In this document: in pieces, positions 9,041 to 17,348 of the stretch
Layout: each line of letters begins with the position of its first letter
Position numbering within the stretch: position 1 is the stretch's first letter
Source of the DNA: Crocinitomicaceae bacterium
GTDB lineage: Bacteria > Bacteroidota > Bacteroidia > Flavobacteriales_D > Crocinitomicaceae
Assembly (NCBI GenBank): GCA_021740085.1
Contig: JAIPAL010000019.1
Location: forward strand, 1 to 37,619
Length of the DNA stretch: 37,619 nt
Direction of reading: 5' to 3'
Translations under genes and position numbers: made by a program
The notes under the pieces: generated by a model
Database searches by the model: none
What the model was told of the DNA's origin: nothing
Seen by the model: the letters and a program-made list of their open reading frames with translations, nothing else

Positions 9041-10318
9041 ATGAAAAGATTAATTTTTGTAATTTCTTTTATGCTGTGTATGTTGCCATCGTCTTTTGGG
9101 CAAAAAACACTTTTGATAAATGGCTTTCTACATGTCGGTAATGGAGATGTAATGCCAACCGCTGCAATTGGTATCATTGATGGAAAGATTGTGTCTATAA
9201 AAAATGCCATGACAACAAGGTATGAGCCATCAGATTGGGATACCATAATTGACGTGGAAGGACAGCATGTTTATCCAGGATTTGTTGCCCCCAATTCCAC
9301 ATTAGGTTTAACCGAAATTGATGCTGTTCGTGCCACTAGAGATTTTCAGGATGTTGGCGAATTTAATCCCCACGTTCGAACTCAAATAGCTTTTAATGCT
9401 GAATCCAACGTGATCGAAACGGTGCTCACGAACGGTGTGCTTTTTAGCCAAGCAACACCAAGAGGTGGAATAATATCGGGTACTTCTTCCGTGATGTTTT
9501 TGGCGGGTTGGAACTGGGAGGATGCTACCATATTGAAAGATGACGGAATTCATGTTAATTGGCCTCCCGCTACAAGCGGTGGTGGATGGTGGGCTGAGCC
9601 AGCACCGAAATCTATTAATAAAGAATACGCGAATCAAAAGGCTACAATTGAAAGTTTTTTTGAAATGTCTTTGGCTTATGCAACGAATAAAGGAGAAGAT
9701 TTTGACCAACGATTAGAAGCGATGAAGGCGTGTTTTAAAGGAAAAAAACGGGTCTTTTTTCATGCGGAAGAAATGCAACAATTACTAGATGTGATTGACT
9801 TTTGTGAAAAATACGCCATCAAGTATCCTGTTATTATTGGTGGGCATGATGCATATTTATTGGGAAGTCGATTAAAAGATTCTCATATTCCCATCATGTT
9901 AGAACGCGTACATAAACTGCCAGAATTAGAAGACGAACCCGTTGATCTGCCTTACCAATTACCTTATTTACTTCAGAAGCAAGGCGTCTTGTTTTGTCTT
10001 CAAAACCAAGGGGATATGGAAGCGATGAATGCACGTAACTTGCCTTTTCAGGCTGGGACAGCCATGGCTTATGGTTTAACGGAAGAACAAGCTATTCAAG
10101 CGATTTCCCTTTCTACTTGTCAAATATTGGGCATTGACGAAAAGTATGGGTCTATTGAAATTGGTAAATCTGCCACGCTGTTTGTTTCTCAAGGCAATGC
10201 ATTAGACATGCGTACCAATAAGGTGAACTTAATAATGCGTGATGGAAAGTTAATTTCAAGCTCTAATTTTCAAGAAGAGCTATACCTCAAATACAAGCGG
10301 AAATACGAAAAAAATTAA
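9041..10318 (+). CDS. Secreted amidohydrolase-family protein lacking the HxH motif
   Basis: A 425-residue exported protein with a signal peptide (about residues 1-20, ending SSFGQ). The fold signature is clear: an N-terminal ATVLI-like strand pair, PGFVAPNSTLGL where active enzymes have PGFIDxHxHLGL, and a C-terminal segment (YGSIEIGKSATLFV) typical of the family. The two metal-binding histidines are replaced by Asn and Thr, while His241 (FFHAEE) and His269 (GGHDAYL) remain. It may therefore be a pseudoenzyme or bind a single metal. It starts 2 bases after the stop of the two-domain amidohydrolase and probably forms a complex or shares its pathway. It ends 4 bases from the convergent DUF3127 gene. 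Confidence 0.82.
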   Translation: MKRLIFVISFMLCMLPSSFGQKTLLINGFLHVGNGDVMPTAAIGIIDGKIVSIKNAMTTRYEPSDWDTIIDVEGQHVYPGFVAPNSTLGLTEIDAVRATRDFQDVGEFNPHVRTQIAFNAESNVIETVLTNGVLFSQATPRGGIISGTSSVMFLAGWNWEDATILKDDGIHVNWPPATSGGGWWAEPAPKSINKEYANQKATIESFFEMSLAYATNKGEDFDQRLEAMKACFKGKKRVFFHAEEMQQLLDVIDFCEKYAIKYPVIIGGHDAYLLGSRLKDSHIPIMLERVHKLPELEDEPVDLPYQLPYLLQKQGVLFCLQNQGDMEAMNARNLPFQAGTAMAYGLTEEQAIQAISLSTCQILGIDEKYGSIEIGKSATLFVSQGNALDMRTNKVNLIMRDGKLISSSNFQEELYLKYKRKYEKN

Positions 10319-10322
10319 TTAT

Positions 10323-10721
10323 TTAGAACGGTAAATCGTCGTCCTCTTCATTAGTACTTGAAGCAGCTTTTTTGCTAGATTCAGCAGGGAAATCACTTGG
10401 GTCTAATGAAATGGCTGATGGGCCACCCGCAGGCATACCTTGACCAACTTTTTCAATGCGCCAAGCTTCCAAGGTATTAAAATATTTAATTTCTCCTTGT
10501 GGACTTGTCCATTCTCTACCACGCAAATTAAATGATACTTCGATTTGATCACTAACTTGAAATTGATCCAGTAAACTGCATTTATCTTGTGTTGATTGAA
10601 ACAAAATATCTTGAGGGTATTGACTGCTTGTGTCTGACACTACAAATTCTCTTTTTGAAAATCGATCGCTTACCTGAACGGTTGCGTTAATCATTTTTAT
10701 ACTTCCTGTTAATTTAAACAT
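10323..10721 (-). CDS. DUF3127 protein with SSB-like acidic tail
   Basis: A 132-residue protein. Residues 1-105 match DUF3127, a small Bacteroidota family with an OB-like beta pattern (GSIKMI, SKREFVV, DQIEVSFNLRGREW, YFNTLEAWRIEKV). Residues 106-132 form a low-complexity Pro/Ser/Ala linker ending in EEDDDLPF. That end closely resembles the DDDIPF tip of single-stranded DNA-binding protein, the docking peptide for many repair and replication proteins. A role in nucleic-acid metabolism is therefore inferred, not known. It lies 10 bases downstream of the flavin reductase-like gene on the same strand and is probably co-transcribed with it. Confidence 0.85.
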   Translation of the reverse strand: MFKLTGSIKMINATVQVSDRFSKREFVVSDTSSQYPQDILFQSTQDKCSLLDQFQVSDQIEVSFNLRGREWTSPQGEIKYFNTLEAWRIEKVGQGMPAGGPSAISLDPSDFPAESSKKAASSTNEEDDDLPF

Positions 10722-10731
10722 ACTCTTTTTT

Positions 10732-11628
10732 TTATCCGTTATTAAATGAAAGAAGGGTCAGCCATGCGTCCTTCAATTTGTTTTCTTCTAGTAAATTCTT
10801 TGCTCGTTTATGCAAAGCTAATTCTAATTCTTTAGGCTGCTTATCTAAAGATACAAATAAATCGCTTAATTCGATTAACTTATATTCATTTACTTCTGTT
10901 TCGTCTGGAATTTCCTCAATTCCAGCTAGCCTAGCTAGATGGTTTTTAGTAAACACCTCACTTTTAACAAAGTCTACCGGTAGATGATCAAATCCAATTC
11001 CACAACTTGTAATGGGTTTTGTGAGTTCAAACATAGCGTTAGCATCCGCTCTGCAATACCAATTAGCGCCCATTCTAGACACTAAATCTATTTTTTGTTG
11101 ATCGATTAGTTGATTTTCGTCTAGCAGGTGTTCATGTATGTGGAATTTCAGCACTTCACAAATTATTAAATTTCCCGCACCCCCTTCAGTTCCTAACTCT
11201 ATTACTTGATTTACCCTGCACTCAAATTGAACAGGTGATTCTTTCACTCTAAAAGGCTTAACAATATCTGACGGTATAGGAGTTAATCCTGCTTTGATAA
11301 ATTCATTTTCGCCTACTGGATAAGGCGAACTTGCTAAGCTCATCTGCTCTACGATGTCAAAATTCACCACATTTATAACCACTTCAGGATGAACTTTCAC
11401 ATTGTTGTAAGTGTCTTTCGTGGTATTCGCTCTTCCGCTTCGAGCGGGTGAGAAGATTAATATCGGAGGATTCGCACTGAAAACATTGAAAAAACTAAAA
11501 GGCGCTAAGTTTGGCCGTCCCTCTAAGTCAATAGTTGAAGCGAAAGCAATCGGTCTTGGCCCGATTGAACTCAACAAATATTGATGCATTTTTGACACAG
11601 GAAGTTCATTCGGGGTAAAAGAAATCAT
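10732..11628 (-). CDS. Flavin reductase-like FMN-binding protein
   Basis: A 298-residue protein of the flavin reductase-like/flavoredoxin family. The N-terminal 200 residues carry the FMN-binding split-barrel pattern: SSIGPRPIAFASTID, GRPNLAPFSFFNVFSANPP and FSPARSGRANTTKDTYNN. The family binds FMN and reduces flavin or transfers electrons. Residues about 205-298 are an extra helical C-terminus common in Bacteroidota members. No signal peptide is seen, so it should be cytoplasmic. The start at 11628 gives the usual MISFTPNEL opening, and a perfect TAAATTTG promoter element (minus strand, 11646-11653) lies 17 bases upstream. Confidence 0.88.
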   Translation of the reverse strand: MISFTPNELPVSKMHQYLLSSIGPRPIAFASTIDLEGRPNLAPFSFFNVFSANPPILIFSPARSGRANTTKDTYNNVKVHPEVVINVVNFDIVEQMSLASSPYPVGENEFIKAGLTPIPSDIVKPFRVKESPVQFECRVNQVIELGTEGGAGNLIICEVLKFHIHEHLLDENQLIDQQKIDLVSRMGANWYCRADANAMFELTKPITSCGIGFDHLPVDFVKSEVFTKNHLARLAGIEEIPDETEVNEYKLIELSDLFVSLDKQPKELELALHKRAKNLLEENKLKDAWLTLLSFNNG

Positions 11629-11645
11629 AGTTGTAAAAATTCGAT

Positions 11646-11653
11646 CAAATTTA
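11646..11653 (-). promoter_or_regulatory. Predicted -7 element TAAATTTG (minus strand)
   Basis: A perfect match to the Bacteroidota TAnnTTTG consensus on the minus strand, 17 bases before the start of the flavin reductase-like gene at 11628. Confidence 0.5.
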
Positions 11654-11708
11654 CCTAAAAATATGTCCCGTAATTATCCCCTAATAAATAAATTATGCAC
11701 AATCAAGC

Positions 11709-11736
11709 TTGTCTAAAACTTAAAAGTTTAACTTTG
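11709..11736 (+). promoter_or_regulatory. Bacteroidota promoter TTG-N17-TAACTTTG
   Basis: TTG at 11709-11711, a 17-base spacer, and TAACTTTG at 11729-11736 match both parts of the published Bacteroidota promoter consensus. It lies just upstream of the ATG at 11758 and overlaps the region between an upstream in-frame ATG (11695) and that start, which argues that translation begins at 11758. Confidence 0.6.
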
Positions 11737-11757
11737 AACATCATAAATAATTACTTG

Positions 11758-12594
11758 ATGCGTCATTTTACTCTGTGCTTTTTACTTATTCTTTTCGCAG
11801 GAAGCCACTCGCTTTTTGCCCAAAACAAAAAGGATAGTAATGGTCAAAAACAAGGTAAGTGGATTTATTTAGGTTCGGATAAAAAATCATCGGGTTATGG
11901 CGCGAATGTCAAAGTAGAGGAGGGGTATTATATTAATGGCAGAAAAACAGGTGAGTGGATTAAATATCATCCCGATGGAAAGACGATTAAATTGAAAGGT
12001 AACTACCAAAATAATCGCCCAGAAGGTGCTTATAGCCGCTATTATTCTAATGGGGTCCTGCGAGAAAAGGGAAGTTTTAATAACAATGAATACAAAGGAG
12101 AATTGGTGCGATATCATAAAAATGGCCAGGTAGCTTATAGAGCCCAATTTAATGATAAAGGGGAAGAAATGGGCGTTGTAAAACATTATTATGCAAATGG
12201 CCAGGTTCAACTTGAGTACACTAAAATAGATGGGAAATTATCGGATAAGATCAAAACATATCATAAAAACGGAAATGTTAAATCTATTCAACTTGTCCAA
12301 GGTGGTAAACCTGGAAAAATGACTAAAAACAACGACCCTAATAAGCACAATATTGAAAAAGTATACCAAGATGAATATCCACCAAAAATCACCAACCCTA
12401 AGACTAAAGGAGTCCGCTTCATTCCATCAGGCTACAATACAATTTTTAATGATAATGATGAAATTTGGCAAGATGGTGATTTTAAGGATGGGCAATTATA
12501 CGATGGTAAAGTGTACATCTATGGCTCGAATGGTTTATTAATTAAAGTGAAAGTTTTTAAGGAGGGAAAATTTCACTCCTTTGGTCAATTATAA
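11758..12594 (+). CDS. Exported YwqK-family repeat protein
   Basis: A 278-residue protein starting at the ATG at 11758. This start gives a proper signal peptide (MRHFTLCFLLILFAGS, cleaved near LFAQ) and lies downstream of a promoter with both -33 and -7 boxes; an in-frame ATG at 11695 lies upstream of those boxes. The mature protein is made of MORN/YwqK-type repeats of about 22-24 residues with the pattern YxNGxxxxxGxY (for example YYSNGVLREKGSF, YHKNGQVAYRAQF, YYANGQVQLEYTK, YHKNGNVKSI). The family is often annotated as an antitoxin from one B. subtilis member, but in Bacteroidota these are exported beta-repeat proteins with no toxin partner; none is seen here. It probably shares a transcript with fabD, 15 bases downstream. 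Confidence 0.83.
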   Translation: MRHFTLCFLLILFAGSHSLFAQNKKDSNGQKQGKWIYLGSDKKSSGYGANVKVEEGYYINGRKTGEWIKYHPDGKTIKLKGNYQNNRPEGAYSRYYSNGVLREKGSFNNNEYKGELVRYHKNGQVAYRAQFNDKGEEMGVVKHYYANGQVQLEYTKIDGKLSDKIKTYHKNGNVKSIQLVQGGKPGKMTKNNDPNKHNIEKVYQDEYPPKITNPKTKGVRFIPSGYNTIFNDNDEIWQDGDFKDGQLYDGKVYIYGSNGLLIKVKVFKEGKFHSFGQL

Positions 12595-12609
12595 AATAAA
12601 AATTACAGT

Positions 12610-13494
12610 ATGAAAGCATATGTTTTTCCAGGTCAAGGCGCTCAATTTTCCGGAATGGGTAAGGAAATTTTTGAACAATCTTCACTCGCCAAAGAAATGT
12701 TTAGTTTGTCAAATGAAATTTTGGGTTTTGATATCCAAAAAATAATGTTTGAAGGAACGGATGAGGAACTGAAACAAACAAAAGTAACTCAGCCTGCTAT
12801 ATTTATTCACTCGACTATCTTAGCGGCTTGTTTGGGAGATTTGTTCCAACCTAACATGGTAGCAGGTCATTCTCTTGGAGAGTTTTCTGCTTTGGTGGCC
12901 AATAAAACATTACGCTTCGAAGATGGGCTTTCACTTGTCTATAAAAGAGCCTTGGCAATGCAAAAAGCATGTGAATTAGAGGCATCGACTATGGCCGCTA
13001 TTCTAGGCTTAGAGGATCAGATCATTGAGGAAATTTGCGCTTCAATTGATGGGGTAGTGGTGCCTGCGAATTATAATTGCCCAGGACAATTAGTAATTTC
13101 CGGTTCATTATGGGCTGTTCAGCAGGCATGTGAAAAAATGACGGAGGCTGGCGCAAAGAGAGCCTTGATTTTACCAGTAGGCGGTGCATTTCATTCGCCC
13201 CTCATGGAGCCCGCTAGGGAAGAGTTGGCGGCTGCTATTGAGGCAACACACTTTTCTTCGCCTATTTGTCCAGTCTATCAAAATGTATCGGCTCTTCCAG
13301 TTGCTACCCCGGATGACATAAAGAAAAATTTAGTAATTCAATTAACGGCTCCTGTAAAATGGACGCAAATCATGCAAAATATGCTCGCGGATGGCGTAAC
13401 TGAAGTCGTTGAAGTGGGGCCAGGAAAGGTGCTGCAAGGTCTCTTTAAAAAAATAGACCGTGAACTAATAACTTCTTCTGCCCAAATCAGTTAG
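12610..13494 (+). CDS. fabD: Malonyl-CoA:ACP transacylase
   Basis: A 294-residue FabD transferring malonyl from CoA to acyl carrier protein in type II fatty acid synthesis. The catalytic serine sits in GHSLGE (Ser88), the substrate-clamping arginine in YKRALAMQ (Arg113) and the catalytic histidine in GGAFHSPLM (His195). The opening FPGQGAQFSGMG and the QPAIFIHS segment are typical. The length is standard. The ATG at 12610 is 15 bases after the YwqK-type gene. Its TAG stop overlaps the stop of the convergent membrane protein gene by 8 bases. Confidence 0.97.
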   Translation: MKAYVFPGQGAQFSGMGKEIFEQSSLAKEMFSLSNEILGFDIQKIMFEGTDEELKQTKVTQPAIFIHSTILAACLGDLFQPNMVAGHSLGEFSALVANKTLRFEDGLSLVYKRALAMQKACELEASTMAAILGLEDQIIEEICASIDGVVVPANYNCPGQLVISGSLWAVQQACEKMTEAGAKRALILPVGGAFHSPLMEPAREELAAAIEATHFSSPICPVYQNVSALPVATPDDIKKNLVIQLTAPVKWTQIMQNMLADGVTEVVEVGPGKVLQGLFKKIDRELITSSAQIS

Positions 13495-14059
13495 AAAAAG
13501 ACCTGTAAATAACGATGCTACTTGCCGTAATAACAAATAACAAGGTGATTGGAGGTAAATAATAGGGCCATTCTAATGGTGTAAACCATCCATGTATTCC
13601 AATAATACTCACATGAATTATGGAAGTTAATACGCCGATCTTTCCAAATTTATATAGAACACTTCCTGCTGGTAGCTTCTTGATAGTGGCTATAAGAGGC
13701 AAGCTAAAACAACTAATTGTTAGAATGCCTAAAATAATAAGTTGCCAACCATGAGAATTTAGGTAGTTTCCTTCAAATAACAAGGGGTAGTTGGTGGCAT
13801 TTATCAAAATTATGTTTGCTGTTATGTGTAACAAACTAAAGCCGTAACCCAACAATCCAAATTGCTTTCTATAGTTTAAAGTGCTTGGGAACCATTTTTT
13901 TGGTAACAAGGTAAGGGCAAAACAAGTCCCCGCTGTCCAAGCAAATGCTTTGTTTACCACAAATAATATTTCTTCTTGCCCTAATCCCTTCCCAACATGA
14001 TAACGAAGAACTGCATAGCTGTAGAAAAGTAAAAAAAGAAGCGCTATTTTTTTTAGCAT
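13487..14059 (-). CDS. Multi-pass membrane protein, ferric reductase-like domain
   Basis: A 190-residue protein with about six hydrophobic segments. The segment RKQFGLLGYGFSLLHI, followed by a later IHVSIIGIHGW, resembles the heme-binding transmembrane region of the ferric reductase-like/YedZ (MsrQ) family, where histidines on two helices ligate heme; that assignment is tentative. The ATG at 14059 overlaps the TAA of truA as TAATG, favouring translational coupling. An in-frame ATG at 14077, giving 196 residues, is also possible. The 3' end overlaps the convergent fabD stop by 8 bases. Confidence 0.65.
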   Translation of the reverse strand: MLKKIALLFLLFYSYAVLRYHVGKGLGQEEILFVVNKAFAWTAGTCFALTLLPKKWFPSTLNYRKQFGLLGYGFSLLHITANIILINATNYPLLFEGNYLNSHGWQLIILGILTISCFSLPLIATIKKLPAGSVLYKFGKIGVLTSIIHVSIIGIHGWFTPLEWPYYLPPITLLFVITASSIVIYRSFSN

Positions 14060-14790
14060 TAGTAATTTATTTCCCATAAAAACAATCCTTGCGGTGGCAC
14101 AGATAATGAAGCGGCCTGCCGATCTTTTACCGCCATTATTTTTTTAATATCCTCTGTCGCCAATTTTTCAGTTCCAACCTCTAATAAAGTTCCAACGATT
14201 GCCCGCACCATATTACGCAAAAAACGATTCGCACTAATTTCAAAAACAAGTTGATTCCCTTCTTTAAACCATTTTGCCGATGTGACTTCACAAAGGGTGT
14301 TTGTTACGTCTGAATGTGCTTTTGCAAAGGAGGCAAAGTCTTGTTTACCAAGTAACTGAGTGGCGGCCTTGTTCATGGCTGGTATGTTTACACTTTTGCG
14401 CATATACCAACTAAAATCATCAATAAAAGGATCTTTTGTATCGTGAATAAAATAGCGATAGGTGCGAGATTTTGCACTAAACCGGGCATGGAGCTGGTCA
14501 TCTACCACATAAAAATCATGAATTACAATACTTTTAGGCAAAAGTAGGTTGAGCTTATTTTTAATGGCCTCTTCGCCCATTTTTTCTGGAAGATCTACGT
14601 GAAAAAAATAGGACTTAGCATGTACACCTGTATCTGTTCTCCCACATCCTATAATGTTATAATGGTTGTTGGAAAACAACTGTGTAATAGCATTTTCAAT
14701 TGTCTCTTGAACTGAACTTGCATTAAGTTGGCTCTGCCAACCATGGAAATCAGTACCCTTAAATGATAACTTGCAAAAATATCGTCCCAT
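14059..14790 (-). CDS. truA: tRNA pseudouridine(38-40) synthase TruA
   Basis: A 243-residue TruA that converts uridines 38-40 of tRNA anticodon stems to pseudouridine. The catalytic aspartate is Asp53 in GCGRTDTGVHA. The opening KGTDFHGWQSQ, the central RTYRYFIHD and the late NRFLRNMVRAIVG are all family signatures. The start at 14790 gives the normal MGRYFCKLSFKG opening. A near-consensus promoter element (AAACTTTG, minus strand, 14801-14808) with an upstream TTG lies just before it. The stop overlaps the start of the next membrane protein gene as TAATG. Confidence 0.96.
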   Translation of the reverse strand: MGRYFCKLSFKGTDFHGWQSQLNASSVQETIENAITQLFSNNHYNIIGCGRTDTGVHAKSYFFHVDLPEKMGEEAIKNKLNLLLPKSIVIHDFYVVDDQLHARFSAKSRTYRYFIHDTKDPFIDDFSWYMRKSVNIPAMNKAATQLLGKQDFASFAKAHSDVTNTLCEVTSAKWFKEGNQLVFEISANRFLRNMVRAIVGTLLEVGTEKLATEDIKKIMAVKDRQAASLSVPPQGLFLWEINY

Positions 14791-14917
14791 AATTCTCGTG
14801 CAAAGTTTATTTTTTTTTTTAGTTTATCAATTTGTTGTGTAATTCTTTTACTAGCAACCAAAAGAAATTAGTTTCGTAAGTTGATTTGTGGTACTTTTTT
14901 TTATTTAATAAAAAATG

Positions 14918-14925
14918 TAACTTTA
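14918..14925 (+). promoter_or_regulatory. Predicted -7 element TAACTTTA
   Basis: A TAnnTTTA match about 40 bases upstream of the ATG at 14965. The extended string TAACTTTACC is identical to the one before the gene at 3735. Confidence 0.45.
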
Positions 14926-14964
14926 CCGATGAATGATCAGTTAAATTAGTCGTTAAAAAATAAT

Positions 14965-17346
14965 ATGCAAGACATTTTACGAAGCAAATTTGTTTTCCTC
15001 TCCAGAAACATTTTGATTTTATTTATTGCTTTTTCGTTTCAGTTTTGCTTTTCACAATGCATTATTCCCGTTGTACCATCTGCAACGGTCACTTCTCAAC
15101 CAAGCTGTATTGTTGGAACAGGAACAGTCAATATTACTGGCCTAACTATTAATGACTGGACTATTACTTTGACGCCCGGCGGAACAACAATCAACGGTAA
15201 TACAAATTCAGTTTCTGTCCCGAATCTTTTGCCAGGCACATATACGTTCACTTACAGTGATACGAATACATGTATAGGTAGTTGTACAGCGACAATTAGC
15301 CCTGTACCGGCAAATCCATCGATACCAATTATAGACTCTATTCAACAACCAACATGTGCCAGTCAAACAGGTACCATTTTCTTTTCAGGGTTGCCTTCTA
15401 GTGGGGCATGGGCTATCGCAGCTTCTCCTGGATCTTTAATTTTGAATGGAACAGGAACTATTGGTGTTTTTACGGGCCTTTTACCCGCAAATAGCTACAG
15501 TTTTTCAGTAATAAGTTTGCTAACAGGTTGCCAATCTGCTTCTACTGCAGTTACTTCTTTGAATGCTTTACCGCCAGGTCCTAGTACGCCATTCCTAGGT
15601 TTAACAACGCAACCGACTTGTCTTGTTAATACAGGAAGTGTTCCCTTGTCAGGATTGCCTGCAGTTGGCTCTTGGGCAATTACAGCGACACCTGCTAGTG
15701 GTGCCCCAATTGTTTTAAATGGTTCAGGAACAAACGTAATTTTTACCGGTCTTCCTTTAGGAAGTTTTACATTTACAGTTGCTTTAACGCCGGGCGGATG
15801 TTCTTCATCTCCGACTAATCAAGCGTTTATAAATCCAGTTACCACGCCAGCAGCTCCAATTATTGGGCTGGTTGTGCAACCAACATGTGCCTTATCGACA
15901 GGGTCGGTTTCTCTTTCTGGTTTGCCAGCTGGCAATTGGACAATTAATGGTACGCCAGGTTCAATGACACTTTCTAGTACTGGAAGTACCGCACTTATCA
16001 ATGGTTTAACGGCCGGAATAACCTATACTTTCACGGTGACGAATTACCAAATTTGCACCTCCTTGCCTTCTGCGAATGTGGTACTTGTGACGGTTCCTAA
16101 TGCGCCTCCAGCGCCTGTAGCCAACGTTATTCAGCCTACATGTGCTGTTAATAGTAATTCGTTAACAGTACTTTTTCCTACGGGAATAAATTATTCGTAT
16201 AGCATTAACGGAATCGTTTATCAAGATCCAGCAGTTTTCTCCAATCTTCCAAGTGGTAATTATACAATAACGGTAATTGATTCAAGTAATCTATGTACTT
16301 CGATAAGTTCAACTTCTTACACGATTAATCCAATTCCAGTTACGCCAGTCATTAGTTTTAATTTTGTAGATAATATTTCTTGTAATGGCTTCAATGATGG
16401 TTCTGCCTCTGTTAGTGTTATCAGTGGTGGTACAGCGCCTTTTTCTTATGCATGGTATACCACAGGAGTGCCACCAGTAAATTTAGGGTCAAACGATACC
16501 ATTACGGGGCTCCCAGTGGGCTCTTTTAATGTGATTGTTTCAGATGCGGCCAATTGTTTGGTTGTGCAAAGTTTTAGCATAACGGAACCTACACCTTTAA
16601 TTTTCAATGGTACGTCTACTCCGATTGATTGTTTTACCGGTGTTTTAGGTACTATTTCTACGCAGGCAAGTGGTGGAACAGTACCATATTCATATAATTG
16701 GTCTTCAAGTGCTCAAAATACGGATAGCATTGGTAATTTGACAATTGGTAATTATTCTGTTATCGTTTCTGATTCTAATAATTGTTCCGACACGTTGAAC
16801 TTTACGATTGGAATTGTTGATTCCCTCAATATTATCGCGCTTCCTATTGATACGATTATTAATCCTGGTTTTAATGTGGATATCACGGTTACCGGTGGTG
16901 TAGATTATACTTGGACATCAAACACCTTAGGTTTATCTTGTGACGATTGTCCAAATCCAACAGCGATGCCAGATTCCAGTATGATGTATTACGTTACTGC
17001 TACTGATTCTAATGGATGCGTGGGTTATGATTCTGTTTTCGTGGAAATAAAATTAATTTGCGGTGAAATATTTGTCCCAACAATATTTTCTCCAAATGGC
17101 ACTGGTCCTGAAGCAAATAATAAATTATGGGTTTTCGGAAAAGCTTCTTGTATTCAACGATTTAGTTTTCAAATATTTGATCGTTGGGGTGAAATGGTTT
17201 TTGAATCTGCTGATATTTCAATAGGGTGGGACGGGAATTTTAAAGAAAGACCTCTGCCTAATGGAAACTTCGTGTATAAATTGAGTATTCTATTGTACGA
17301 CAATACCATCTATAATTCATCCGGCAGCCTTACTTTAGTTAGATAG
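14965..17346 (+). CDS. Giant surface protein with T9SS type B sorting domain
   Basis: A 793-residue exported adhesin-like protein. After a signal peptide (hydrophobic to about residue 30, ending FCFSQ) come five diverged repeats of about 85-90 residues, each opening with QPTC or QPSC followed by GxxxxxGLP, a likely Ig/beta-sandwich fold. Two SprB-type repeats follow (ISCNGFNDGSASVSV...GGTAPFSYAW and IDCFTGVLG...GGTVPYSYNW). The end, from about residue 698 (CGEIFVPTIFSPNG) through FQIFDRWGEMVFES and GWDGNFKERPLPNGNFVYKL, is the gliding-motility-associated C-terminal domain, the type B T9SS signal. Known relatives such as SprB are moved on the surface in gliding. The gene is 2 bases from the PorP/SprF gene, the usual pairing of a type B cargo with its own SprF-like partner. 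Confidence 0.9.
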   Translation: MQDILRSKFVFLSRNILILFIAFSFQFCFSQCIIPVVPSATVTSQPSCIVGTGTVNITGLTINDWTITLTPGGTTINGNTNSVSVPNLLPGTYTFTYSDTNTCIGSCTATISPVPANPSIPIIDSIQQPTCASQTGTIFFSGLPSSGAWAIAASPGSLILNGTGTIGVFTGLLPANSYSFSVISLLTGCQSASTAVTSLNALPPGPSTPFLGLTTQPTCLVNTGSVPLSGLPAVGSWAITATPASGAPIVLNGSGTNVIFTGLPLGSFTFTVALTPGGCSSSPTNQAFINPVTTPAAPIIGLVVQPTCALSTGSVSLSGLPAGNWTINGTPGSMTLSSTGSTALINGLTAGITYTFTVTNYQICTSLPSANVVLVTVPNAPPAPVANVIQPTCAVNSNSLTVLFPTGINYSYSINGIVYQDPAVFSNLPSGNYTITVIDSSNLCTSISSTSYTINPIPVTPVISFNFVDNISCNGFNDGSASVSVISGGTAPFSYAWYTTGVPPVNLGSNDTITGLPVGSFNVIVSDAANCLVVQSFSITEPTPLIFNGTSTPIDCFTGVLGTISTQASGGTVPYSYNWSSSAQNTDSIGNLTIGNYSVIVSDSNNCSDTLNFTIGIVDSLNIIALPIDTIINPGFNVDITVTGGVDYTWTSNTLGLSCDDCPNPTAMPDSSMMYYVTATDSNGCVGYDSVFVEIKLICGEIFVPTIFSPNGTGPEANNKLWVFGKASCIQRFSFQIFDRWGEMVFESADISIGWDGNFKERPLPNGNFVYKLSILLYDNTIYNSSGSLTLVR
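15090..16330 (+). repeat. Five diverged in-frame tandem repeats (about 255-270 bases each)
   Basis: Within the surface protein gene, repeats begin near 15096, 15346, 15609, 15877 and 16132, each coding QPTC or QPSC at its start. Two starts share 15 identical bases (15346-15360 and 15877-15891). They probably arose by internal duplication and could recombine. Confidence 0.7.
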
Positions 17347-17348
17347 TT

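Noticed and set aside
11695..11757. Upstream in-frame ATG extending the YwqK-repeat protein
   Set aside because: The extension has no signal-peptide character and contains the TTG and TAACTTTG promoter boxes; the ATG at 11758 gives a proper signal peptide.
11758..12594. Possible toxin-antitoxin system from the YwqK label
   Set aside because: The protein is exported and repeat-built, its neighbour is fabD, and no toxin-like gene is adjacent.
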